Source: Linepithema humile
Taxonomy: Eukaryota; Arthropoda; Insecta; Hymenoptera; Formicidae
DNA: 64,000 nucleotides
Reading direction: 5' to 3'
Assembly (NCBI RefSeq): GCF_040581485.1
Contig: NC_090135.1
Coordinates: 2,721,001-2,785,000, forward strand
The position numbers and the translations under genes are program-made. The notes beneath the pieces were generated by a model that worked only from the letters and a program-made list of their open reading frames with translations, was not told the origin of the DNA and did not search any database. Numbering within the stretch: the stretch's first letter is position 1; every line of letters begins with the position of its first letter. This document shows, in pieces, positions 1-11,485 of the stretch.

Positions 1-2543
1 TGTGTAAGTTGATAAATCAGGCGCCTCACATTTCTCACTTCCGGAAAATGAGATGATAACAATAGAACTGGTAAAAATATCCCTTTACAAATAGTGAAAT
101 TATCATGACAACTCTGTGCATGACCTCGTTTTGTGTTTGATGTTCTTACTGTACATGTACGAATACTTTCTATCAATGTAGGAACATTCTTTACAGTACA
201 TGTACTAACAATTTCAAGAAATTTTTTGTATCGTTCAATCAAAATTGGATTGTCAATTTTACATTTTAATGAAGTATTGCATAACCACGATTTTTTTGCT
301 TGTGCTGGTATCAAAGGTAACACATTTACAACTTGTCCTTCCATATTCATTACTAAAGATTCTTTAAAACTTGTATTATAATACATAGATTCTCTAAAAT
401 AATTTTCAGATGACGCTATATGTCTAGATATCCCACATAATGCATCTAATTTTTCATCAATTCCACAGCACTTATCAACACGAGTCAAGTATACTTCTGA
501 TTTTTTTTTAAGCACTGCTAACATATAATTCATCTTGCGAATATAACCGTTTCTAATATACATACACCAACGTATTATTTTCTCGGCTTCTAATTGTTTT
601 TGAATGTTACCTCTAATATTTAATTTTTCTGAAATGTTTTTAATAATTATTGCTAAAGAAGTATGAAATTTTATAGAATGCTAATACTGAAATTTTTTAT
701 ATTTTTTAATAATTTTATCTGCAACATTACATTTATTTTTATTTATTACAAATTTGTTTTTATTCTCTTGATTTTTTTCTTCTTTTTTCTTTTTATAATA
801 TTGTCTGTTATTACGATACTTACATTCTAATACTTTTTGTCTACTTTGTTTGTTTTGCGAGCCTATAGCATAAAATATGCATTGTGTGCTTTTTTCAACA
901 AAATCTTCTTCATATCGCAATCTTTTTTTAGCGCAATCATTTTTTAAATCACTTTCATCTTGAGACCGTTTTTCAGAGCAACATCTTTCTAAATTATTTT
1001 TCTTTTTATATAGACGTCGTTTTTTAGCGCAATTTTCTTCCAAATTATTTTCAAATTGACGCCGTTTTAAGACATTTTCTACATTTTGTTTATACCGATC
1101 TTGATTCTTATTTTCATTTTTCTTTCGTAATTCTTTAAATTCAAGATTTTTTTGAAATCGATTTGCTTTTTGTTGCTCCGTCTCTTTTTGACGTTTCATA
1201 CGTGCACGAGTTGCTGAAGCTTCTCTCTTTTTAATTATTGCTAATGGAAGCACTTTTTGAAAATTATCATTATTTAAATCTTGAGGAAAGTGTTCAATCA
1301 TATTAGATTCAAAAATTTTTATTAAATGAGAACGCATTAAACTATGATCATATCTCACTTTTTAAGGTTTAATATTAAATAATAATGAAATAGCAAAAGC
1401 TATAGCAAAAACACCGCAATCATTACCATTTGGTTGTTTTTGTACAGTAGGAAATTTGACAGGCCGCTCATTAAAAGGATAAGTTGGAAATAATTGTCTT
1501 AAAAACTTTTCATGATCACTGTGCAATTCTTTCTTATTTAATGAATCATAAATAAATAAATTTTTTCTATCATAATAGCTGCATATCCAATGTTGTGTGC
1601 TATGTAAAATCTGTATATGTTTTTTGTCTTCTGGTATAGGTTTTATATACTCAAGACGTTGCAATTTCCATGTCTCTTCAGGTTTATAATCTGAACAATT
1701 TTTTAAAAATTGGTTAAAATAATCCATATGTTCATCGTTTAACCAACCGCCGTGAACAATAATTTCTTTCTGATCTAATGACAGCATAATCTGTTCTATT
1801 TCCGTAGATTTTTTTATCTTACTAACTTCTTGATTCTCATGTTCGTTTTTATTTTTCATTTGTAATTCTTTAAATTCACGATTTTTTTGCAATTGATTTG
1901 CTTTTTGTTGCTCCTCTTTTTGATGTTTCATACGTGCACGAGTTGCTAAAGCTTCTCCCTTTTTAATTATTGCTAATGGAAGCACTTTTTGAAGAGTATT
2001 ATTATTTAAATCTTGAGGGAAGTGTTCAATCATATTAGATTCAAAAATGTTTATTAAATGAGAACGCATTAAACTATGATTATATCTCACGTTTTCAGGT
2101 TTAATATTAAATAATAATGAAATAGCAAAAGCTATAGCAAAAACACCGCAATCATTACCATTTGGTTGTTTTTGTACAGTAGGAAACTTGACAGGGCGCT
2201 CATTAAAAGGATAAGTTGGAAATAATTGTCTTAAGAACTTTTTATGATCACTGTGCAACTCTTTCTTATTTAATGAATCATAGATAAATAAATTTTTTCT
2301 ATCATAATAGCTGCATATCCAATGTTCTGTGCTATGTAATATCTGTATATGTTTTTTGTCTTCTGGTATAGGTTTTATATACTCAAGACATTGCAATTTC
2401 CATGTCTCTTCAGGTTTATAATCTGAACAATTTTTTAAAAGTTGGTTAAAATGATCCATATGTTTATCGTTTAACCAATCACCTTGAGCAATATTTTTTT
2501 TATCTGATTTTAACATCATCTGTTTTTCTATTTTTATAGACAT
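1..2543 (-). pseudogene. Tandem Ulp1/C48-like cysteine protease gene, mobile-element type, broken, runs off left edge
   Basis: One minus-strand frame stays open from about 2543 to base 1 except for two stops, at 1362-1364 (TAA) and 681-683 (TAG). It holds two near-identical copies of a Ulp1/SENP-type (C48) fold. Visible catalytic-type residues in each are His in EHWICSYY or QHWICSYY, Asp in FIYDSLN and Cys in PNGNDCGVF. After the second copy comes a Lys/Arg-rich segment with repeated KKRR-type units, then a region with Cys and His. The first stop is a point change: copy 1 reads Pro-Glu-Asn where copy 2 reads Pro-stop-Lys. I start at the ATG at 2543; the frame also extends a little upstream without an ATG. 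Such proteases are fused to some insect transposon proteins, and the basic repeats resemble Helitron-like N-termini. The Helitron link is inference. Confidence 0.7.
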
Positions 2544-2589
2544 TTTTGTTTTATTAATATTATTAAAATTCAATATTTTCTATATCCTT

Positions 2590-2860
2590 ACAGGCACACA
2601 ACAGTTACAGACGCACAGCAGTCGATTTTTGTAGGCGCACAGCAACCCTTCTTTTTATGTCAAGTGTTTAAAGACGCACAGCAGTCACTCTTGAAGGTGC
2701 ACAGCAACCTTTCTTTTTATAAGCGCACAGCGCAGTGATTCTTTTTATAAGGTGCACAGCAACCGTTTTTTTTTGTAAGCGCACAGCGCAGTGATTCTTT
2801 TTATACGGTGCACAGCAACCGTTCTTTTTTATAAGCGCACAGCAGCTCTTGTATAAAAAG
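2590..2860. repeat. Short tandem repeat with 56-bp period
   Basis: Units built from AAGCGCACAGCGCAGTGATT and a GGTGCACAGCAACCG partner alternate here. Clean unit starts lie at 2721, 2777 and 2833, giving a 56-bp period; more degenerate units extend back to about 2590. It lies just upstream of the protease-like gene on the minus strand, so it could be its 5' leader or an element terminus. Confidence 0.7.
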
Positions 2861-3199
2861 TAAAAAAAAAAATACTTACACCGAAACTCCTCTGGAAATC
2901 CAAGAATCTACAATAAACATTTAATACAGTAATAATGGCTAAACAATCTTTTATTTCAATTTTTAATACACTAATACAATTTTTTTTAATGTTACACTAA
3001 TTATACAATTTTGTATTATTTACTTAATAAATTATTAAAATTTTAAATTTTCCAATTTTAAAATACCACTTACACTTTCTCACTGTCTTTCTCTGTTCTT
3101 CAAATAATAATAGTATCTGCAATAAAAATTAATAAAGTAAACATATATTGTTGTATTTAACACGATAAATATTGAATCGAAATATTGAATACTTTAAAA

Positions 3200-3490
3200 T
3201 GTTAATATATTTACTATAAATACCATGTAGTATTATCCTGAAATAGATAAAGTCGTGTAAAGACGTTTGATTTTTAATATAAAATATTAACATATATTTA
3301 CTATAAATATATTCAATATTTGTTTCTTGATCTAAGAGTCGTTTATCTTTACTCTTTAATTTATGGTATTCATAGTAAATATAAAAATATGTAAATATTT
3401 TATTTACATTAAAAATCAAACGTCTTTACACGACTATCTATTTCAAGATAATACTACATGGTATTTATAGTAATATATATATTAACATTT
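3200..3490. repeat. AT-rich inverted repeat
   Basis: A left arm at about 3200-3287 returns inverted at about 3408-3490. The shared core includes AAGTCGTGTAAAGACG and its complement. The spacer is AT-rich. No coding signal is seen between 2861 and 3616. This is probably a small foldback element, interrupted or extended by the neighbouring hairpins. Confidence 0.65.
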
Positions 3491-3616
3491 TAATATATAT
3501 TAACATTTTAAAATAAATATAAAAGCTCTATCATTTTTATTAAATAAATATATGTTAAAAGTCAATATAAAATAATAATTTTAATATAATAATATTAATT
3601 AATAAGTTAACATATA

Positions 3617-4079
3617 CAGGGTGTCTGGCAATAATCGCCCCACCGGTCATATACAGGTAGAGGAGGTCAAATCGAGTAGAAAAGTCCTTTACCATTTTTT
3701 GATTTTTGTAATAAGTACTAAGTAATTAACAAAAAAAGATTGGTGAATCCGTGCAAGTAAAGCGCGCGCAGCGAGAAGGACATCCCACTGCTATGCGATC
3801 ACTAGGCGCGCGATGAAGCGTTGGGAGGAGCGCTCTACAAATGACAATGGCAACATACGAGCGGCGCGTAACGCTAGATCCTTATGTCCTAGTGATCGCG
3901 TAGCAGTGGGACGTCCTTCTCACCGCGCGTGCTTTACTCGCGCGGATTCGCCGATCTTTTTTCGTTAATTACTCAGTACTTATTATGAAAATTAAAAAAT
4001 GGTAAAGGACTTTTCTACTCGATTTGACCTCCTCTACCTGTATATGACCCCGGTGGGGCGATTATTGCCAGACACCCTG
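3617..4079. mobile_element. 463-bp hairpin MITE with CAGGGTGTCTGG termini
   Basis: The ends are perfect inverted copies, CAGGGTGTCTGGCAATAAT against ATTATTGCCAGACACCCTG, and inverted similarity continues for about 200 bp into the element. TATA flanks both sides (3613-3616 and 4080-4083), so the duplication is TATA or a nested TA. There is no transposase. The TA-type target and CAGGGTG end suggest a Tc1/mariner-like or related non-autonomous family. Confidence 0.8.
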
Positions 4080-4084
4080 TATAA

Positions 4085-4246
4085 TAAAGCACAAAAACCC
4101 AAAGCCAGATGTAATAACATTTATTACTCTTGGGTAACACGTTTTGAAGAACCGAAACGTATGTTAAACAAGAGTAATAAATGTTAAAAAGTTTAGTTAG
4201 CAAATTACATCTGGCTTTGGATTTTTGTACTTTACTTTTATTATAT
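4085..4246. repeat. Hairpin repeat around ACCCAAAGCCAGATGTAA
   Basis: The sequence at 4093-4135 returns inverted at about 4165-4245, including AAAGCCAGATGTAA and TTACATCTGGCTTT, with AAGAGTAATAAATGTTA as an inner inverted block. It directly abuts the MITE on its left. From 4247 to about 4630 I see no gene, only AT-rich sequence. Confidence 0.55.
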
Positions 4247-5234
4247 GTAAATTTATTATTAAATATTATATTGACAATCAGACGTTTCTAACACGGCTGC
4301 TATATTTAGAGATATAATACTATACTATATATATAAAATAAACAACGGAAACATACCTCAAGTAATATACTGAGCAGTTGTTATCACAAGAACACCGTAA
4401 ATATTTCCACCACTATAAACACAAATATGCACAATAAACACGGCAGACATTTTGTCTCATCTGTCAGTCGACAGCCATAGAGTCACATTTATATAAATGA
4501 CTTACAAATTGTGCTACGCCTCAAAAGTATTCAATTGATGTTTTCCGTAAACCAATCTCGTTTCTAATGACAGCTGACAAATCACAATGCAGCATTTCCA
4601 TTTCTCTTTATGACAATGGCCGGTATTCGTAGTCGGTCACAACACTTAATATTCTGTGGTTAGTGGACAGACAGAACAGAAAGTGTGCACACTTTGTGTA
4701 CATGGTGGAATCTGCAGGTAAGTAAGCAGGTATATGTAAGCAGGTATGTAATGTTATTATTATATGAATATTTCACGACTGTAAAACTAATAATATATTT
4801 ATTTATGTCTGTCTAAGCGCTGTCACAAGTATCTCTGCCCTTGCTGGTTTTGCCAGAGCAGTGTCATCAGTGTCATCAGTGGCTATTATTTTTTTTCGAA
4901 TCGAGGTGTGATTTTATTTCCTTGGTTGGCTAAAGTAAACATGACAGCTCTATTCAATAAGAAAGATGGGTATGCGTAGTTGTATGAATAACTATATCTA
5001 TTTTTTTTGCTTTTACATGGATGTTATATAGATAATCTTTATCTTTTATATAGAAAGGATAACATTTCAACAATGTTGGTGAGAAAGAAGTAAAAGGCAG
5101 GCCAGATATATGTTTTATCAAGTTTTGATTGATCAACGAGATTGTCCTTTTATAGTAAGAAACAAAAAATTATAATTTTTATCTTGCTTTATATGTATAT
5201 GATATATATTTAGCGTGCTCAAACAGAAGCGGTT

Positions 5235-5720
5235 TTTTAGGCAATCATGAGAGCAGTCGCAGTTTGTACGCTATTTCAGGATTAGATTATTGCTCATGAA
5301 GATGTATTGTTGCCATATACTACAAATGAGAAAGCAGCATTGCAACACGAATTGTTCGATAAATTTTTGACCTATCATCCAGACAAGGAACCATGTTTTG
5401 TAACATAAGAGATCTTCCGAGCATGGCAGAAATATATATATAATATATATATTACCATTTACATGGTACCATTTACATGGATTTTCAATATAGTAGTCAT
5501 GTGAGTTTGCAAGCTCCTAGTGGTTATATGTGGTGATTATCTAATTCTTATCAATATATAAGCGTTATTTTTTTAATTTATTTATTTTTTAACTCTAGGG
5601 GAACATTTAGGATGGAAAGAGAAGACGGATATTCATTTGATTTTGTAGAATACCACCTTTTTCTTTGGAATCGAAGGAAGAAGAGCCTAAAGTAGAAACA
5701 CTATGCCTTATGTGACAATT
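5235..5720 (+). other. Possible decayed coding exons in arm 1 (mirrored in arm 2)
   Basis: Short coding-like stretches are readable on the plus strand: one around 5240-5440 (containing DKFLTYHPDKEPCF) interrupted by stops, and one around 5610-5695 preceded by an acceptor-like TTTTTTAACTCTAG. I cannot assign them to a family. The same sequence occurs inverted in arm 2 at about 10660-11100. They may be remnants of a transposase or of a second gene in the duplicated block. Confidence 0.25.
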
Positions 5721-6416
5721 GTTGTTTAGAGACTTTAGTGTATGATTTGTCTAAAATAAATAAAATTAGATAGCTCAAAGTTTAATAATTTTGTTCTGAG
5801 TATCCTAAATTAGTTTCAACAATATTTTATAATTTACAGTCAATTTTGTATATAAAAAAAAAAAATATAGCATGTCGCCTTCTGTAGTTAACGTAAAATT
5901 GACTGAAAATTATAAATATCGTTGAAACTAATTTAGGATACTCAGAACAGAAATATTAAACTTTGAGCTATTTAATTTTATTTATTTTAGACAAATCATA
6001 CACTAAAGTCTCGAAACATGTACTTTTTTCACAAAAATGTATGGTAAAATTGAAATTTATACAATCATATCAATTATTATTATGCCTTATGTGACAATTG
6101 TTTAGAAACTTTAGTGTATGATTTGTCTAAAATAAATAAAATTAAATAGCTCAAAGTTTAATATTTCTGTTCTGAGTATCCTAAATTAGTTTCAACAATA
6201 TTTTATTTTTTATAATTTACAGTCAATTTTAATAAAAAAAAAATATAGCATAAGTCGCCTTCTGTAGTTAATGCTATGGTTGACAACAATAATAATATAT
6301 TACATGAATATCTATATCCTGTGCAATTGTCATATAAATAAGAAGACAAAAAGTGGTAAGTAATATATATAAGTAATATTTATTTATATATATTTATATT
6401 TATACATATATATATA

Positions 6417-7361
6417 TGTGGCGGTTGCCAGATATTTTTGGGTAGGTTTGCACAAAGGAGTCAGAGCTAGTAATAATCTAGTTTATTCTATTTAATATCG
6501 TATTTTGTTTTTACAAAGTTTATGGCGCCCTAAGGCGCAGACTATTCGCAACCGGTGTTGTGGTTAGCGAGAGTCTCTTTAAAATAACGTCTTGAATTTC
6601 TTGCGACGTGCAAGAAGACGTTCTAGTCTGTGGAAGGCTAGCAGCCGCTCTAAGCTTTTCCCTGGTGTTGGCGGAAGTGGTGAAGGCGTACTGCCGGGAC
6701 TCGGCGAGCGACACCTTAACTGGGCTGCCTGTTCCGTCTGCGTGGTGGCGTCGGCAGTGTGTTCTCCGGTCTGAGTGGCTACGGACTGAGTAGCTGGTGG
6801 CCGTTGTTTCCTTGTCCGTGGATCGGAACGTTCTATCGTGAACTCTATGGGTATCAGAGTCCACGGTAATAATGCCTGTCCTGGTGCGACTCCCTGGTCT
6901 CGTGACTGCGGTCCTGTCGGTACCTCGGCTATTCCCTTGGAAGGTGGCTGCAGAGGGGGTTCCCTCGGAGTTGGTTGCAGCCGCTGAGGAGGTTCGTCGT
7001 GACGTCTCCTCTTCCGTGGTCTTGGCACCGTAGTGCCGTTTATATCTTTTGAGGGCCAAAAATATATTTGGCGCGCCTCAAAGGCAATTTTCGAGGGCCA
7101 AGGTGAGTTGGCACACCTCGTAAAAATGCCGGGTTACCTTGTCTGTGATCTGAGGCCCACTATATGTAAGCTCACTCAGATCCGAGGACGTACTGATTAT
7201 CGTTTTTCGATGCTCATATATAGGCAGCTCGTGGCTTTTTACTTACGAGTTAGTTTTAGCCGGTCGTAGCCCTCTAGCGGTGAATATTGGAACTTATGCT
7301 TTCTCTCCGTCTAGTGACGGTATCTCTGTTTCTATTTGTGGTTGGCTATTTAGCCGCCACA
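6417..7361 (-). mobile_element. 945-bp solo LTR inserted in palindrome arm 1
   Basis: It begins TGTGGCGG and ends CCGCCACA, with ATATA on both sides (6412-6416 and 7362-7366), the expected 5-bp duplication of an LTR retrotransposon. Arm 2 has the uninterrupted empty site. Orientation is set to minus because a TATATA-like box near 7215-7223 and an AATAAA signal at 6482-6487 both read that way. No internal retrotransposon sequence adjoins it, so it is a solo LTR. Confidence 0.8.
6579..7028 (-). CDS. Arg/Pro-rich 149-aa ORF inside the solo LTR
   Basis: An ATG-started frame of 149 codons lies between the predicted TATA box and the poly(A) signal of the LTR. It starts with a strongly basic MPRPRKRRRHDEPP segment, then is rich in Pro, Thr, Gln and Arg, with a basic C-terminus. 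A second overlapping minus frame (6520-7059) is also open, so GC-rich composition alone could explain it. Coding sequence inside an LTR is unusual. It could be the start of a gag reading frame or a chance ORF. I recognise no domain. Confidence 0.35.
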   Translation of the reverse strand: MPRPRKRRRHDEPPQRLQPTPREPPLQPPSKGIAEVPTGPQSRDQGVAPGQALLPWTLIPIEFTIERSDPRTRKQRPPATQSVATQTGEHTADATTQTEQAAQLRCRSPSPGSTPSPLPPTPGKSLERLLAFHRLERLLARRKKFKTLF

Positions 7362-7448
7362 ATATATATACTTATGTATTTATTTATATTAATATATATT
7401 TATTTATATATAAAAATAGTTTAATAGAAAAGTGGTGAGTAAAAATTA

Positions 7449-8407
7449 TTAAAAATGGAAATGAATATGTCCGCGACTTTGCCCGCGACTTTGCCCGCGA
7501 CTTCCACCGCGACCTCCTCGACGACCGCGACCTCCTCTTCTTCCTCTGTTCCATCGTGGTGCTGTAATAGAACAAAACAAATTTAATAATTTATTTTCGG
7601 GGATAAAATAATTAAAATTAATAAAATATATATAAAATAAAATATAAAATAAATAAAATAACTTACGTAGCACTGGTATGTACTCCTGTCCCCTCTGCTG
7701 CCACTGCCATTGTTGTTGTTGCTGTTGCTGCTGTTGCTGCCAATTTTTTATCTCTAAAAAAAAATTAAAATATTAAATTTATACTTATTATACTTATTTT
7801 GAGAGCGAATATAATTTTTATAATTTTTACCTTTTATAATATGTGGCGGAAGATATGAACAATCAAGAGTCGTGTCTCTTGATTGTTCATATGATGATGA
7901 TGCTGGTAGCGGCGGCGGCTGCGACTGTGGCTGCAACGCTGACAGCGGTGGCCCCGGTGGCAACGATGACGGCGGTGGCCCCGGTGGCAATGATGACGGC
8001 GGTGGCCCCGGTTGCAACGATGACGGCGGTGGTCCCGGTGACAATGGTGGCGGTGGCCCCGGTGGTAACGGTGGCAGTGGCGGTGGCCCCGGTTGCAACG
8101 ATGACGGCGGTGGTCCCGGTGGCAATGGTAGCGGTGGCCCCGGTGGTAACGGTGGCAGTGGCGGTGGCCCCGGCAACGTGTCACAAGATGGGTTCAGTAT
8201 TACTTTTAATGCTCGAAATTCTTCCTTCAATGCAGCGAGTTCAGCAATAGTCGCTGCATTGAAGGAAGAATTTTCTTTCTCTGCTTCATTCATTTCTGTA
8301 AAAAAAAAATATTTTATACTTTCTATTATTTTGTTACATTACATAATATAATTTTGTCTTGTACTTACTTTTTTTCGCTCCCTGCGACTGTGTCTTTGCG
8401 ACGCCAT
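7449..8407 (-). pseudogene. Arm 1 copy of the Pro-rich/RGG four-exon gene, exon 1 shifted
   Basis: This is the mirror copy of the gene at 8866-9825: exons 8407-8369, 8295-7831, 7753-7667 and 7561-7449, all with matching GT...AG borders. Exon 2 translates identically to arm 2. The only clear defect is in exon 1: the A-run before the donor has 7 A's here and 8 in arm 2, so exon 1 ends in phase 0 and would meet an early TGA in exon 2. Either this copy is inactive, it starts at the ATG at 8293 in exon 2, or the homopolymer is a sequencing error. Exon 4 differs by one residue near the RGG box. Confidence 0.7.
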
Positions 8408-8460
8408 TTTAGATACGCCTCTTATGGTTTCCATTATTATCCATTTCCATTATAGGCTTA

Positions 8461-8559
8461 GGCTGTATTCCGAAATTCACTGCCAGTACTGAAAATCTAC
8501 AGTTTATGTAACGTATATTGTAGATTTTCAGTACTGGCAGCGAATTTCGGAACATAGCC
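8461..8559. mobile_element. 99-bp palindromic MITE, TTA-flanked (arm 1 copy)
   Basis: It reads GGCTGTATTCCGAAATTC to GAATTTCGGAACATAGCC and folds on itself around TGTAGATTTTCAGTACTGGC. TTA flanks both sides (8458-8460 and 8560-8562), as expected for PIF/Harbinger-type elements. It sits in the presumed promoter region of the arm 1 gene. A diverged relative lies at about 39918-40008. Confidence 0.75.
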
Positions 8560-8713
8560 TTAGTTTACAAGATGCAAATTTTAGGCCGCTAGTGCTATTG
8601 GTGGTGAGGTTAATGTCCTCCTTGGAACTTCCGAGCAGCGACAAAAAACATGGAGGACATTAACCTCACCACCAATAGCACTAGCGGCCTAAAATTTGCA
8701 TCTTGTAAACTAA

Positions 8714-8812
8714 GGCTATGTTCCGAAATTCGCTGCCAGTACTGAAAATCTACAATATACGTTACATAAACTGTAGATTTTCAGTACTGGCAGTGAATTT
8801 CGGAATACAGCC
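8714..8812. mobile_element. 99-bp palindromic MITE, TAA-flanked (arm 2 copy)
   Basis: This is the mirror copy of the MITE at 8461-8559, with TAA at 8711-8713 and 8813-8815. It lies 54 bp upstream of the arm 2 start codon, so it was present before the block was duplicated and could contribute to both promoters. Confidence 0.75.
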
Positions 8813-8865
8813 TAAGCCTATAATGGAAATGGATAATAATGGAAACCATAAGAGGCGTATCTAAA

Positions 8866-9825
8866 ATGGCGTCGCAAAGACACAGTCGCAGGGAGCGAAA
8901 AAAAAGTAAGTACAAGACAAAATTATATTATGTAATGTAACAAAATAATAGAAAGTATAAAATATTTTTTTTTTACAGAAATGAATGAAGCAGAGAAAGA
9001 AAATTCTTCCTTCAATGCAGCGACTATTGCTGAACTCGCTGCATTGAAGGAAGAATTTCGAGCATTAAAAGTAATACTGAACCCATCTTGTGACACGTTG
9101 CCGGGGCCACCGCCACTGCCACCGTTACCACCGGGGCCACCGCTACCATTGCCACCGGGACCACCGCCGTCATCGTTGCAACCGGGGCCACCGCCACTGC
9201 CACCGTTACCACCGGGGCCACCGCCACCATTGTCACCGGGACCACCGCCGTCATCGTTGCAACCGGGGCCACCGCCGTCATCATTGCCACCGGGGCCACC
9301 GCCGTCATCGTTGCCACCGGGGCCACCGCTGTCAGCGTTGCAGCCACAGTCGCAGCCGCCGCCGCTACCAGCATCATCATCATATGAACAATCAAGAGAC
9401 ACGACTCTTGATTGTTCATATCTTCCGCCACATATTATAAAAGGTAAAAATTATAAAAATTATATTCGCTCTCAAAATAAGTATAATAAGTATAAATTTA
9501 ATATTTTAATTTTTTTTTAGAGATAAAAAATTGGCAGCAACAGCAGCAACAGCAACAACAACAATGGCAGTGGCAGCAGAGGGGACAGGAGTACATACCA
9601 GTGCTACGTAAGTTATTTTATTTATTTTATATTTTATTTTATATATATTTTATTAATTTTAATTATTTTATCCCCGAAAATAAATTATTAAATTTGTTTT
9701 GTTCTATTACAGCACCACGATGGAACAGAGGAAGAGGAGGAGGTCGCGGTCGTCGAGGAGGTCGCGGTGGAAGTCGCGGGCAAAGTCGCGGGCAAAGTCG
9801 CGGACATATTCATTTCCATTTTTAA
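8866..9825 (+). CDS. Four-exon gene: Pro-rich, poly-Gln, RGG-box protein (234 aa)
   Basis: The exons are 8866-8905, 8979-9443, 9521-9607 and 9713-9825, joined through GTAAGT/GTAAAA donors and pyrimidine-rich AG acceptors; phases match at every junction and give 234 residues. Order of segments: a basic N-terminus (MASQRHSRRERKKK), a short helical stretch rich in Glu and Leu, a long run of PPG-type repeats (GPPPLPPLPPGPP), poly-Gln with Trp, then a C-terminal RGG/GRG box ending HIHFHF. RGG boxes are typical of RNA-binding and phase-separating proteins, so an RNA-related role is plausible but unproven. I do not recognise a named family. The GC-rich repeats also keep the opposite strand open, but the splice sites fix the sense strand. 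Confidence 0.7.
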
Positions 9826-11485
9826 TAATTTTTACTCACCACTTTTCTATTAAACTATTTTTATATATAAATAAATATATATTAATATAAATAAATACAT
9901 AAGTATATATATATATATATGTATAAATATAAATATATATAAATAAATATTACTTATATATATTACTTACCACTTTTTGTCTTCTTATTTATATGACAAT
10001 TTCACAGGATATAGATATTCATGTAATATATTATTATTGTTGTCAACCATAGCATTAACTACAGAAGGCGACTTATGCTATATTTTTTTTTTATTAAAAT
10101 TGACTGTAAATTATAAAAAATAAAATATTGTTGAAACTAATTTAGGATACTCAGAACAGAAATATTAAACTTTGAGCTATTTAATTTTATTTATTTTAGA
10201 CAAATCATACACTAAAGTTTCTAAACAATTGTCACATAAGGCATAATAATAATTGATATGATTGTATAAATTTCAATTTTACCATACATTTTTGTGAAAA
10301 AAGTACATGTTTCGAGACTTTAGTGTATGATTTGTCTAAAATAAATAAAATTAAATAGCTCAAAGTTTAATATTTCTGTTCTGAGTATCCTAAATTAGTT
10401 TCAACGATATTTATAATTTTCAGTCAATTTTACGTTAACTACAGAAGGCGACATGCTATATTTTTTTTTTTTTATATACAAAATTGACTATAAATTATAA
10501 AATATTGTTGAAACTAATTTAGGATACTCAGAACAAAATTATTAAACTTTGAGCTATCTAATTTTATTTATTTTAGACAAATCATACACTAAAGTCTCTA
10601 AACAACAATTGTCACATAAGGCATAGTGTTTCTACTTTAGGCTCTTCTTCCTTCGATTCCAAAGAAAAAGGTGGTATTCTACAAAATCAAATGAATATCC
10701 GTCTTCTCTTTCCATCCTAAATGTTCCCCTAGAGTTAAAAAATAAATAAATTAAAAAAATAACGCTTATATATTGATAAGAATTAGATAATCACCACATA
10801 TAACCACTAGGAGCTTGCAAACTCACATGACTACTATATTGAAAATCCATGTAAATGGTACCATGTAAATGGTAATATATATATTATATATATATTTCTG
10901 CCATGCTCGGAAGATCTCTTATGTTACAAAACATGATTCCTTGTCTGGATGATAGGTCAAAAATTTATCGAACAATTCGTGTTGCAATGCTGCTTTCTCA
11001 TTTGTAGTATATGGCAACAATACATCTTCATGAGCAATAATCTAATCCTGGAATAGCGTACAAACTGCGACTGCTCTCATGATTGCCTAAAAAACCGCTT
11101 CTGTTTGAGCACGCTAAATATATATCATATACATATAAAGCAAGATAAAAATTATAATTTTTTGTTTCTTACTATAAAAGGACAATCTCGTTGATAAAAT
11201 CACACCTCGATTCGAAAAAAAATAACAGCCACTGATGATGACACTGATGACACTGTTCTGGCAAAACCAGCAAGGGCAGAGATATACTTGTGACAGCGCT
11301 TAGACAGACATAAATAAATATTATATTAGTTTTACAGTCGTGAAATATTCACATAATAACATAACATTACATACCTGCTTACATATACCTGCTTACTTAC
11401 TTGCAGATTCTACCATGTACACAAAGTGTACACACTTTCTGTTCTGTCTGTCCACTAACCACAGAATACTGAGAGTGTTGTCAAC

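Larger units (their letters stand above)
4630..11485. repeat. Giant imperfect palindrome with arms of about 3-4 kb
   Basis: Arm 1 (about 4630-8621) and arm 2 (8652 to about 11485) are near-identical inverted copies separated by a 30-bp spacer. Two differences are large: arm 1 contains a 945-bp solo LTR absent from arm 2, and arm 2 lacks about 215 bp present in arm 1 (about 4910-5125), with a short GATTTTAT-like homology at the joint. Each arm carries the same four-exon gene transcribed away from the centre, and a 99-bp MITE close to the centre. Inverted segmental duplication, foldback-element amplification or an assembly artefact are all possible. The arm-specific insertion and deletion argue against a simple artefact. 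Confidence 0.9.

Noticed and set aside
3999..4203. Short frames on both strands at the right end of the first MITE
   Set aside because: They lie within inverted-repeat sequence and have no recognisable content.
7843..8351. Gly/Asp-rich and Ala/Val-rich open frames on the strand opposite the arm 1 gene (mirrored at 8923-9431)
   Set aside because: They arise because the GC-rich PPG repeat lacks stops in any frame; splice sites and phases support only the Pro-rich sense frame.
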